A stretch of DNA of 5,858 bases, taken from NCBI GenBank assembly GCA_007695205.1, contig REEF01000844.1, forward strand, positions 1-5,858, in the 5' to 3' direction. This DNA is from Planctomycetaceae bacterium (GTDB lineage: Bacteria; Planctomycetota; Planctomycetia; Pirellulales; Pirellulaceae). Each line of letters opens with the position of its first letter. Within the stretch, counting starts at the first letter, position 1. The position numbers and the translations under genes are program-made. Shown here piece by piece: positions 1 to 5,105 of the stretch. Under the pieces are notes generated by a model. That model was not told the DNA's origin. It searched no databases and saw only the letters and a list, made by a program, of their open reading frames with translations.

Positions 1-32
1 ACATGGGCATAGCTGGCCGGGTCCGTTGCGGC

Positions 33-60
33 TGGACCTCGAATTCTGAACTGCTAAACT
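33..60 (+). promoter_or_regulatory. Putative promoter inside CRISPR repeat 1 (extended -10 at repeat end)
   Basis: The repeat ends in TGCTAAACT (52-60), an extended -10 like TGn plus TAAACT (4 of 6 to TATAAT). A -35 like TGGACC (33-38, 4 of 6 to TTGACA) lies 16 nt upstream. In Neisseria meningitidis II-C arrays the repeat likewise ends in an extended -10 (TGCTACAAT), and each repeat starts its own crRNA inside the next spacer. The position here, flush with the repeat end, is the same, so a start about 6-8 nt into spacer 61-91 is predicted. This is inference by analogy. Confidence 0.5.
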
Positions 61-99
61 ATCGGTCCAGCATCGCCAGACACACACTCCAGTTGCGGC

Positions 100-127
100 T
101 GGACCTCGAATTCTGAACTGCTAAACT
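100..127 (+). promoter_or_regulatory. Putative promoter inside the terminal CRISPR repeat
   Basis: The same elements recur in the last repeat: TGGACC at 100-105 and TGCTAAACT at 119-127, 16 nt apart. If active, this copy has no spacer downstream. It would transcribe the non-coding junction and then run antisense into the cas2 3' end. No terminator is visible on the plus strand between 128 and 200. Confidence 0.42.
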
Positions 128-178
128 CGATCTCCCGCCAAGCTCCTGTAAAAAAAGGGGTTTTGGAAGGGGTCGAGT
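125..178 (+). other. Array-cas2 junction with possible stem-loop, A7 run and G-runs
   Basis: The non-coding stretch between the last repeat and the cas2 stop is 73 nt (128-200). ACTCGATCTC (125-134) can pair as RNA with GGGGTCGAGT (169-178): six Watson-Crick pairs, then two G-U and two C-G pairs. The stem includes the last three bases of the terminal repeat. The 34-nt loop holds A7 (150-156) and GGGG (157-160). The G-U pairs form only in the plus-strand RNA, so the structure is stronger in a transcript leaving the array than in cas2 mRNA. Its role (array-end structure, leader element or none) is unknown. No Rho-independent terminator for cas2 is seen on the minus strand. Confidence 0.35.
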
Positions 179-200
179 GAGGCAATCTGGAAAAACATCA

Positions 201-545
201 TCAAAACAGCGCCAGTTGCTCCGGATTCTTTCGGGCCGCCCGTCGACCCTGATCCGAGAAATGCACAATATCACGATATTGTCGGTCGGTGAAGTTGAGG
301 ATTTGAATGTCCCCCTTGTCGGGTAGATGCCGCTCGATCCGGTTCACGCGGGACTGAAACGCCTCCTTGCCATTCACGAACCGCGCATAGACCGAGAACT
401 GGCTGCGCTCGAAACCTTCATCCAGAAGGAAATTTCGAAAATCCGTCGCAGCCTTGCGCTGCGGTTTGGTGTCGGTGGGCAGGTCGAACATCACGAGTAT
501 CCACATGATCCGGTATCCAGACAAAAAAACAGGGGCGACGGTCAT
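201..545 (-). CDS. cas2: CRISPR-associated endoribonuclease-fold protein Cas2
   Basis: Cas2 is the small ferredoxin-fold partner of Cas1. A Cas2 dimer bridges two Cas1 dimers in the spacer integration complex. The conserved first strand MWILVMFDLPT carries the invariant Asp (D21 with this start). QFSVYARF follows in the middle, and the tail PEQLALF is typical of type II Cas2. Length is 114 residues from the ATG at 545, which overlaps the cas1 TGA by ATGA and so implies translational coupling. An in-frame ATG at 506 (Met14, just before WILVMFDLP) would give 101 residues, nearer the usual length. I prefer 545 because the coupled overlap is clear and the intervening LSGYRIMW resembles N-termini I recall from related Cas2 proteins. 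An A7 run on the plus strand (523-529, T7 in the mRNA) lies between the two starts. This is the last cas gene before the array. Confidence 0.95.
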   Translation of the reverse strand: MTVAPVFLSGYRIMWILVMFDLPTDTKPQRKAATDFRNFLLDEGFERSQFSVYARFVNGKEAFQSRVNRIERHLPDKGDIQILNFTDRQYRDIVHFSDQGRRAARKNPEQLALF

Positions 546-1453
546 GCCCCCAGTCCCGCGAAGGTGAGCGCATCCGGTGGTGCAGGCAGGGCGAGGTTCA
601 AGGCCCCGGCTTCGAAACTCTGCCCAAGAGAGATGGCGAGCTTACCCAGCGCGACGGAAACCGGCGTCAGCCCGTCGCCCAAGGGCAGATCGAGTGCGAT
701 AAGCCGGGTCAGGGTTTGCTTGGCCTCGGTATCGACGTCCGCTCCGTTGCGGGCCACGAGTGAACGCACGCAGCAATCGACTAGGGGACGGAACGGCTCC
801 ATCAGATCGTCGGCCAATGCGAAAGCATTGCCCCGGTTGGAATGGTGCAGCCCGATGGTCGGGTGCAAACCGGCGGCCACGACGGCGCGTGCGGTGGCGG
901 CCCGCAGCACGGTATAGCCGTAGTTCAGCAACGCGTTGCAGTCGGAAGCGGTGCGGTCGCGGCGGAAATCCTCGCCCATCATGCGCGGCCAGTAATAGCG
1001 GGCGGCCTGGGCCTCGGCGTTGGTGCTGTCACCGCTTGTGACTTTGCGCCGCAGTATGGCAACAGGCGCATGGGCCTCTCCCATTGCTTCCAGCGCGGCC
1101 GCCTGCATGGTGATCTTGCAGATGACAACCTGCTTCCACGCTTGTTTAATGAGCGGCACCTTGGCCTGCCACTGGGCACGAAGCCGCCGCCCCTGAGCAT
1201 AATGTCCTTCAAGCGGCATAAGCACAGACCGTGGCGCGTGGTTGGTCCCGCAGATGACAACCGGCACCCCACGATCGGCCAGTTCGGCCAGTAGCGAGGT
1301 CGACCACGTGGTGCCATGAGCATGGACGATCACCGCGGCGATCTGGTCGAGTGGGATCCGGCCGATTTCCTCGGCCCCTTCGCTTACTTTCAGAAAGCCC
1401 CGTTCACGCGACAGGTGCCGCCTATCCGTGCAGATATCCACGATCTGATCCAT
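542..1453 (-). CDS. cas1: CRISPR-associated integrase Cas1 (type II-C)
   Basis: Cas1 is the metal-dependent integrase that inserts new spacers at the array, working with Cas2. The protein has 303 residues, normal for the family. An N-terminal beta domain (about 1-75) is followed by the helical catalytic domain. Metal-binding residues by motif are E147 in NAEAQAARYYWP, H204 in TIGLHHSNRGNAF, and D216/E219 in LADDLMEPFRP; all are intact. The ATG at 1453 is chosen because GGAGG (1461-1465) lies 7 nt upstream. The gene follows cas9 after 59 nt and shares an ATGA overlap with cas2, so the three cas genes form one likely operon. No reverse transcriptase or other fusion is present. Activity is inferred from the intact motifs. 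Confidence 0.97.
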   Translation of the reverse strand: MDQIVDICTDRRHLSRERGFLKVSEGAEEIGRIPLDQIAAVIVHAHGTTWSTSLLAELADRGVPVVICGTNHAPRSVLMPLEGHYAQGRRLRAQWQAKVPLIKQAWKQVVICKITMQAAALEAMGEAHAPVAILRRKVTSGDSTNAEAQAARYYWPRMMGEDFRRDRTASDCNALLNYGYTVLRAATARAVVAAGLHPTIGLHHSNRGNAFALADDLMEPFRPLVDCCVRSLVARNGADVDTEAKQTLTRLIALDLPLGDGLTPVSVALGKLAISLGQSFEAGALNLALPAPPDALTFAGLGA

Positions 1454-1460
1454 ATGTCAG

Positions 1461-1465
1461 CCTCC
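1461..1465 (-). promoter_or_regulatory. Ribosome binding site of cas1
   Basis: GGAGG on the minus strand stands 7 nt before the ATG at 1453. It shows that cas1 has its own translation start and is not coupled to the cas9 stop 59 nt away. Confidence 0.75.
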
Positions 1466-1492
1466 AAACTCCTGGAAGAGTGACATATTTCA

Positions 1493-1514
1493 CCGATTCG
1501 GACGAATCCGATTC
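1493..1514. repeat. Short inverted and direct repeats between cas9 and cas1
   Basis: GATTCG (1495-1500) and CGAATC (1503-1508) form a 6-bp inverted repeat with a 2-nt centre. The 7-mer CCGATTC occurs at 1493-1499 and again at 1508-1514, overlapping the cas9 stop codon. In the operon mRNA this could be a small stem between cas9 and cas1. The 2-nt centre makes a tight hairpin unlikely without opening a base pair, and no T-run follows, so it is not a standard terminator. A function is not established. Confidence 0.3.
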
Positions 1515-4500
1515 AGCGCGGCTTTGCGTCCCCGTCCCGAAGACGACCGATTTCATCGACGAAAACACGGCGAATACCGGCCTTCAGCATTGGCCCGGCG
1601 CCTATCTGAATAAACCGGAACGGATCAGATTTGTCACGATTGCGCGCGTCTGAATTTGCTTCATTATGAGGAGCAATATAGAGGCCGTGGGCGATATCCA
1701 GTTTCTGAATGTAACCAATGATCGTCTCACCCTCCCGGTTCAATGCCACCATGTCGCGCTTAAATACGCGCAGCAGGCGTTTAGCGGCCGGATGGGGACG
1801 CTTCTCGGGCCCGGAATGGGCCTCGTACGTGGTAACCACCTGCGCTTTCACCTTGCCGTCCGGCAGACGCCAGAGTTCGTAACAATGGTTGCTGTCCCCC
1901 TTGTAGGCCTTGAGCGGGCCGCCATCGGGGCGGGTGCCGATTTCGACACGGGCGCTTTCCTGTAAGGTCTCGATCAGCCGCACCCGGCGCAGCCCCTGAT
2001 AAGGGCCGGGTTTGGCTGCGAAATCGCGCAGCGCCGCCTCAAAAGCTTTACCTTCCTTGCCACGTGTTGCGGTTTCCAGCGCCTTTTGCAGTTGCGGATC
2101 GCGGATATTCTTACCGCTTGGGGTCGCGGCGATATCGCCGGGCTTCAGCGAGAGCAATGGAGTGCGGCTGACCACGGTCATAGCATCGACCACGCCATAG
2201 GCAGTGTCGTTGTGCAACTTCCCCGCCGTGCTGTCCTTGCCTTTTTTGCGCCCTTCCCGGTCGATTCGACCATGATCAGCGCGGTGACTGACGATGATCT
2301 TGCCGAGTTGCACGCGTATATCGTCGCGAAACCCTTCCCACGGCGGCGGCGTGTCGCGGGCGATGAGTTCGGCAGACTGGCCAGCCTCTTTCCCCTGGCC
2401 TGCGGCACGGCTGATCCGGTTCAGCAGGCTGCGGTCGGTTGCAGCCACGACAGCAGCGTCAATGGCATGGTGGCGGTGATCGGTTCGATTTTTGGCCTTG
2501 ACTGCACCGCGCTCCGCATCGCTCAACAGCGAGTTCAACCCCCAATGACGTCGCAGCATCTCGGTCAGGCGTCCGGGGACAACCCAAACATGGCCGCCTT
2601 CGGTAAAGAGCGTGTCGAGGTAGTTGCGGGAAATCCGGGCGAGATACTGGGTATCGACCAGCGCTCGGTCGAGGAAATCGTTTTCCCCCTCGAACCGCTC
2701 CATCGCGTCCGGGCCGAAACGCCAGCGTTTGTTGTCGGGCAGATTCTTCAGATTGGCCTCGATGGCGTCCCATTTTGGGGTGCCGCCCCAAGCCTCCCAC
2801 GGGGTCTGGTTCCGCTTTTCGCGGTTGGCTTCCTTGAGGCAAAGTGTGCGGTTGGCGAAACTGTCATCGAGCGTTCGCGAATAAGGCAGGATGTGATCCA
2901 CATCGCAGGAGCCATCGAAGATCATCACGGCCGAAATACGCTCGCCAGTATAGGGGCAGAAGCGCCGCATGATGTCGCCGGGATTAAGATCCTCCCAGAG
3001 TCGAAGGAGCATCCGATTGCGGCCACTATCCTCAATGCCAAGCTCTTCGAGTTTTTCACTCCGCTTTACGGCCGCATCTGTCGCCTCACGGATATTCCGC
3101 ATGGCGTCCTTTTTCTGCTGTTCAGATTGCTTCAGCTCCCGCGCCAGTTCCACGACGATCTGGTCAGGTTTGCCATAGCTCTCGATGATTTTATTCACTA
3201 GCCGCCGAAGCTGATTAAGCCCGATATGGACGGTCGGATTGGTAATCCGGCCATAGCGGGTTACGTCGTCATCCTGTGGGTTGTAGCTGCCGGGTATGAC
3301 ATGCCGTTCCAGAACTTCGCCGTAATAAGGCAGACGGTTGAGGCATTCACCTGTGCGCTGATCCGAATGGTGCCAGCCGCAAGCGGCGACGGCGTCTGCA
3401 TAGGTAGCGACAGCCGCCTCCAGCTTCTCCAGAATGCGGATGGTCGAGGTCAGCCCCAACCGCCCGTATCCTTCGGGCAGCGGCGCACGCGCGGCGGCCT
3501 CGGCATGGTCACGGTCGAGCGCATGGTTATCCATAAGCCACTTTACCAGCGCGGCATATTCCGCATCGCTCTGCACCTTGCCGATACGGGCAACCACGTC
3601 CCACTGCGCCTCGTCGTCCAGCGTGGACCAGCGGGGGCCGAAACGATCGGGATGCGACAGGCTGGCCCGGACCGGATCGCAGGCAATTGAATCTCGCACC
3701 CCGGTTTCCAGCGTGAAGCGTTCGCCGTCGGGCAGTTTCAGCACCTTCGCCAGCGCGGGCAATTTCATGACCATGGATGTCAACGATGCTGTTGGTTTCT
3801 TGTTGTCCAACGCGTGAATGATCTGATCACGTTCCTCGCGCGTCAGCGGTCGGGTTTCGCGCCCGTCCGCTGTGACGCGCAACTGGTTCACGGTTTCATA
3901 AAGCACGCGACGCTGGGTCAGCGGGTGGGCCTTGGGGAGGCGCCGCTCGTCAGAAGGAATGTCACCGTAGCCGGAGAAAAGGCACAGACCGACTTCCGGT
4001 TCCTTAAGTGGGCGCTGATAGAAAATCTTTTCAAAGACCAAATCGCGCAATTCGTAAGTCAATTCAGAATGATAACCCGCCTGTGCCGCCCAGAGCTTGT
4101 GAAACTCCTCCTCCAGATGTTTTCGGTCCGGGTAAAAGTCGTACCCGGCTTCTTCCTTGCCATCCGGCCCGTCCCGATTGGCGACGGACAGGCGGGTGCG
4201 CACGGTCGGCACATGGCGCGGATCGCTGGCCCGCTGACGGCGCATATGAAGGAACTCGCCATAGGTGCGAGCACCGCTGGCCATGATCGCCTGATCCAGC
4301 CGCGCGGTGGCGTCCTTGATCTTGCCGCTTTCATTGTCGCCGCGATCTGTCTTACGATTCGACTTGAAGCCGCGCCGCTGGTTGAGGTGAAAGAATGCCC
4401 GTCCCAGTTGTGTAAGCGGCAGAGCCCTATCCAAACCCTTTGCCCGCAATTCATAGGGATCAAGCAGTTCCAATGCCTTCGCCTCTTCCGGGTCGGCTGG

Positions 4501-4755
4501 CATCAGGCCGACCTTGGCGAGAACCTTCATCAGCGCCGCACGGCGGCGCAGATAGCGATCGCGGCGGCGGCGCATGGCGCGGGCGGCCCGCCGGTCGACA
4601 GCAAGAGAGGCCCCAGATTTCGGGTCGCGACCGTCCGAGAAGATGCGGACACCACCGTCTATGACACTTATGATCCGGGCATTCGTTTCATTTCCGTTGG
4701 TTTCATAGAGCCACCAGCCGATGGAATTTGTTCCGATGTCGAGACCTAGGCGCAT
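1513..4755 (-). CDS. cas9: Type II-C CRISPR effector nuclease Cas9
   Basis: Cas9 is the RNA-guided double-strand DNA endonuclease that acts with crRNA and tracrRNA. It has 1080 residues, normal for II-C. RuvC-I is MRLGLDIGTNSIGW with D6. An Arg-rich bridge helix (about 52-75, core MRRRRDRYLRRR) and the conserved HLNQRRGFKSNRK (123-135) lead into the REC region (to about 510). RuvC-II is IVVELARELK with E536. HNH is CDVDHILPYS with D620 and H621, plus N644 in KEANREK, preceded by CPYTGE (600-605). RuvC-III is HRHHAIDAA with H763 and D766. The C-terminal 250 residues are the wedge/PAM-interacting region. All nuclease residues are present. The reading frame stays open for 40 codons upstream, but ATG 4755 is chosen because RuvC-I begins there and GGGGGAAG lies just before it. 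Most of the protein resembles D. shibae Cas9 as I remember it; this was not checked. Confidence 0.98.
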   Translation of the reverse strand: MRLGLDIGTNSIGWWLYETNGNETNARIISVIDGGVRIFSDGRDPKSGASLAVDRRAARAMRRRRDRYLRRRAALMKVLAKVGLMPADPEEAKALELLDPYELRAKGLDRALPLTQLGRAFFHLNQRRGFKSNRKTDRGDNESGKIKDATARLDQAIMASGARTYGEFLHMRRQRASDPRHVPTVRTRLSVANRDGPDGKEEAGYDFYPDRKHLEEEFHKLWAAQAGYHSELTYELRDLVFEKIFYQRPLKEPEVGLCLFSGYGDIPSDERRLPKAHPLTQRRVLYETVNQLRVTADGRETRPLTREERDQIIHALDNKKPTASLTSMVMKLPALAKVLKLPDGERFTLETGVRDSIACDPVRASLSHPDRFGPRWSTLDDEAQWDVVARIGKVQSDAEYAALVKWLMDNHALDRDHAEAAARAPLPEGYGRLGLTSTIRILEKLEAAVATYADAVAACGWHHSDQRTGECLNRLPYYGEVLERHVIPGSYNPQDDDVTRYGRITNPTVHIGLNQLRRLVNKIIESYGKPDQIVVELARELKQSEQQKKDAMRNIREATDAAVKRSEKLEELGIEDSGRNRMLLRLWEDLNPGDIMRRFCPYTGERISAVMIFDGSCDVDHILPYSRTLDDSFANRTLCLKEANREKRNQTPWEAWGGTPKWDAIEANLKNLPDNKRWRFGPDAMERFEGENDFLDRALVDTQYLARISRNYLDTLFTEGGHVWVVPGRLTEMLRRHWGLNSLLSDAERGAVKAKNRTDHRHHAIDAAVVAATDRSLLNRISRAAGQGKEAGQSAELIARDTPPPWEGFRDDIRVQLGKIIVSHRADHGRIDREGRKKGKDSTAGKLHNDTAYGVVDAMTVVSRTPLLSLKPGDIAATPSGKNIRDPQLQKALETATRGKEGKAFEAALRDFAAKPGPYQGLRRVRLIETLQESARVEIGTRPDGGPLKAYKGDSNHCYELWRLPDGKVKAQVVTTYEAHSGPEKRPHPAAKRLLRVFKRDMVALNREGETIIGYIQKLDIAHGLYIAPHNEANSDARNRDKSDPFRFIQIGAGPMLKAGIRRVFVDEIGRLRDGDAKPR

Positions 4756-4761
4756 CTTCTT

Positions 4762-4766
4762 CCCCC
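4762..4766 (-). promoter_or_regulatory. Ribosome binding site deciding the cas9 start
   Basis: GGGGG, continuing as GGGGGAAG, lies 6 nt before the ATG at 4755 on the minus strand. A second ATG at 4768 overlaps this purine run but is out of frame. It opens a 21-codon reading frame ending at 4703, so ribosomes could compete for two starts 13 nt apart. Confidence 0.6.
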
Positions 4767-4769
4767 ATA

Positions 4770-4818
4770 CAACTTGCGAAAGTCTCTGGAATACTGGGAG
4801 ACATTGCAACTTGAAAGT
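4770..4818. repeat. Paired direct repeat and inverted repeat between cas9 and tracrRNA
   Basis: CAACTTGCGAAAGT (4770-4783) and CAACTTGAAAGT (4807-4818) are direct repeats differing by a CG insertion, with starts 37 nt apart. Between them GTCTC (4782-4786) and GAGAC (4798-4802) form an inverted repeat with an 11-nt centre. The cluster sits in the cas9 5' leader and just upstream of the tracrRNA, where a shared operator for the two divergent transcripts would be expected. No regulator is identified; the match may be chance. Confidence 0.3.
4787..4795 (+). promoter_or_regulatory. Weak candidate extended -10 for tracrRNA
   Basis: TGGAATACT is TGn followed by AATACT (4 of 6 to TATAAT), the same type of element as in the CRISPR repeats. 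It would start RNA near 4801-4803 and give a tracrRNA of about 125 nt. No good -35 lies at 16-18 nt. The nearby TTGAAA (4811-4816) is a fair -35 but lacks a matching -10. The true start is unknown. Confidence 0.22.
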
Positions 4819-4836
4819 GCGGCAAGGACGTGCAAC

Positions 4837-4873
4837 AGTTGTGTTGTTCAGAATTCGCGGTCGAGCCGTTAAC
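4837..4873 (+). repeat. Anti-repeat complementary to the CRISPR repeat
   Basis: This 37-nt segment is complementary to the repeats at 25-60 and 92-127. Both contain the GAATTC palindrome near their centre. The segment has one extra base, UU in place of C in GCCGUUAAC, which leaves a bulge in the duplex. The partial rather than perfect match argues that it is a tracrRNA anti-repeat and not a stray array repeat. Confidence 0.93.
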
Positions 4874-4895
4874 AAGCTCGAAGTAGCACCACATT

Positions 4896-4927
4896 GAAGC
4901 GCGTCCTGCGGGGCGCGTTTCCTTTTT
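4896..4927 (+). terminator. Rho-independent terminator of tracrRNA
   Basis: GAAGCGCGTCC (4896-4906) pairs with GGGCGCGTTTC (4911-4921) over 11 bp around a TGCG loop, with two G-U pairs. One C and then TTTTT (4923-4927) follow. Hairpin plus T-tract on the plus strand marks the tracrRNA 3' end. The hairpin probably also serves as the 3' stem of the mature tracrRNA bound by Cas9. Confidence 0.88.
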
Positions 4928-4970
4928 GATGCCCTAAGATTGTGGTTAATTGTCCTGACATTGAAGCAAC

Positions 4971-4982
4971 GGCAGTACTGCC
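4971..4982. repeat. Perfect 12-bp palindrome
   Basis: GGCAGTACTGCC is its own reverse complement. It could be a site for a dimeric DNA-binding protein on the far side of the tracrRNA from cas9. Nothing identifies the protein. Confidence 0.4.
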
Positions 4983-5010
4983 CCGCAGACTATCAGTTCG
5001 TCATCGGCTC

Positions 5011-5034
5011 GACTTTGCACCTGCAGCGAAAGTC
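5011..5034. repeat. Stem-loop GACTTT...AAAGTC
   Basis: GACTTT (5011-5016) and AAAGTC (5029-5034) form a 6-bp stem. It can extend by two G-C pairs past a bulged G, leaving a loop that contains CCTGCA. No T-run follows on either strand, so it is not a classical terminator. Confidence 0.4.
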
Positions 5035-5048
5035 CGGAGCGGCGGGCC

Positions 5049-5063
5049 CCTCCGCAGCGGAGG
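5049..5063. repeat. GC-rich hairpin downstream of the HTH gene
   Basis: CCTCCGCAGCGGAGG forms a 6-bp stem with a CAG loop (or CTG on the other strand). It lies 43 nt after the HTH gene stop in that gene's direction, where a terminator is expected, but no T-tract follows. CGGAG at 5035-5039 could pair alternatively with CTCCG at 5050-5054. Confidence 0.4.
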
Positions 5064-5105
5064 CTGTGCAGAGTGAATGACCGGTAAGGGCCAGTCGCGT
5101 AGCGA

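Larger units (their letters stand above)
1..127 (+). CRISPR. End of a type II-C CRISPR array (two repeats, one full and one partial spacer)
   Basis: Two identical 36-nt repeats lie at 25-60 and 92-127. Each begins GTTGCGGCTGG and ends CTGCTAAACT. They flank a 31-nt spacer (61-91), and a partial spacer occupies 1-24, so the array continues past the left edge. The GTTG start and TGCTA-type end are typical of type II-C repeats. The strand is set by the tracrRNA: its anti-repeat at 4837-4873 is followed by a terminator on the plus strand, so crRNAs must also be plus-strand, that is spacer followed by GTTGCGG. The array is therefore read towards cas2. No further repeat, even degenerate, is seen after 127. 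Both visible repeats being identical means the array end here shows no decay. Which end receives new spacers cannot be told from this fragment. Confidence 0.96.
4837..4927 (+). ncRNA. tracrRNA (anti-repeat, nexus-like hairpin, terminator); 5' end uncertain
   Basis: The tracrRNA pairs with the crRNA repeat, allows processing by RNase III, and anchors the guide in Cas9. Its anti-repeat (4837-4873) matches the reverse complement of the 36-nt repeat along its whole length. An unbroken 12-nt core TTCAGAATTCG (with the preceding G) is flanked by GGTC and AGCCG blocks. There is a G-G mismatch at repeat position 10, a mismatch at position 15, a one-base bulge near the repeat 5' end, and a weaker distal stem. 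A small hairpin GCTCGAAGTAGC (4876-4887) follows where the nexus is expected, then the terminator. The RNA is divergent from cas9. The listed start is the start of the anti-repeat; the real 5' end is probably some nucleotides upstream. The orientation of the anti-repeat and terminator together assign crRNAs to the plus strand. Confidence 0.9.
4928..5105. other. Intergenic region without a credible gene, with several palindromes
   Basis: These 178 nt separate the tracrRNA terminator from the HTH gene. A 64-codon minus-strand frame (4946-5140) crosses it, but it overlaps the HTH gene, has no recognisable protein features and I do not accept it. The region contains a perfect 12-bp palindrome and two hairpins, listed separately. 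It should hold the cas operon promoter or the end of the recombinase/HTH transcript. I could not pick a convincing -35/-10 pair for cas9 here or in the tracrRNA region. Whether it is a dispersed intergenic repeat cannot be told from one copy. Confidence 0.5.

Noticed and set aside
157..172. Possible G-quadruplex (GGGG, GG, GGGG)
   Set aside because: There are only three G-runs, one of two bases. A two-layer structure is possible, but too weak to claim.
59..274. A 71-codon minus-strand frame over the array
   Set aside because: It is a translation of CRISPR repeat and spacer sequence running into the cas2 3' end, not a protein gene.
327..1294. Plus-strand frames across cas1 and cas2
   Set aside because: They are low-complexity, Arg/Ala/Pro-rich shadows of cas1 and cas2, which are certain on the minus strand.
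2086..3201. A 371-codon plus-strand reading frame inside cas9
   Set aside because: It is antisense to a clearly conserved Cas9 coding region covering HNH and RuvC-III. Long opposite-strand frames are common in GC-rich genes, and its translation shows no recognisable domain.
3814..4749. A 311-codon plus-strand reading frame inside the cas9 5' half
   Set aside because: It is antisense to the RuvC-I, bridge helix and REC coding region, with no domain features. It is a shadow of cas9.
4756..4875. A 40-codon N-terminal extension of Cas9
   Set aside because: Its coding sequence would include the tracrRNA anti-repeat. RuvC-I begins directly at the ATG at 4755, which has a Shine-Dalgarno-like sequence.
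4891..4967. The 10-mer ACATTGAAGC at 4891-4900 and 4958-4967, 67 nt apart like the repeat-spacer period
   Set aside because: No further similarity flanks either copy, and the equal spacing to the array period looks like coincidence.
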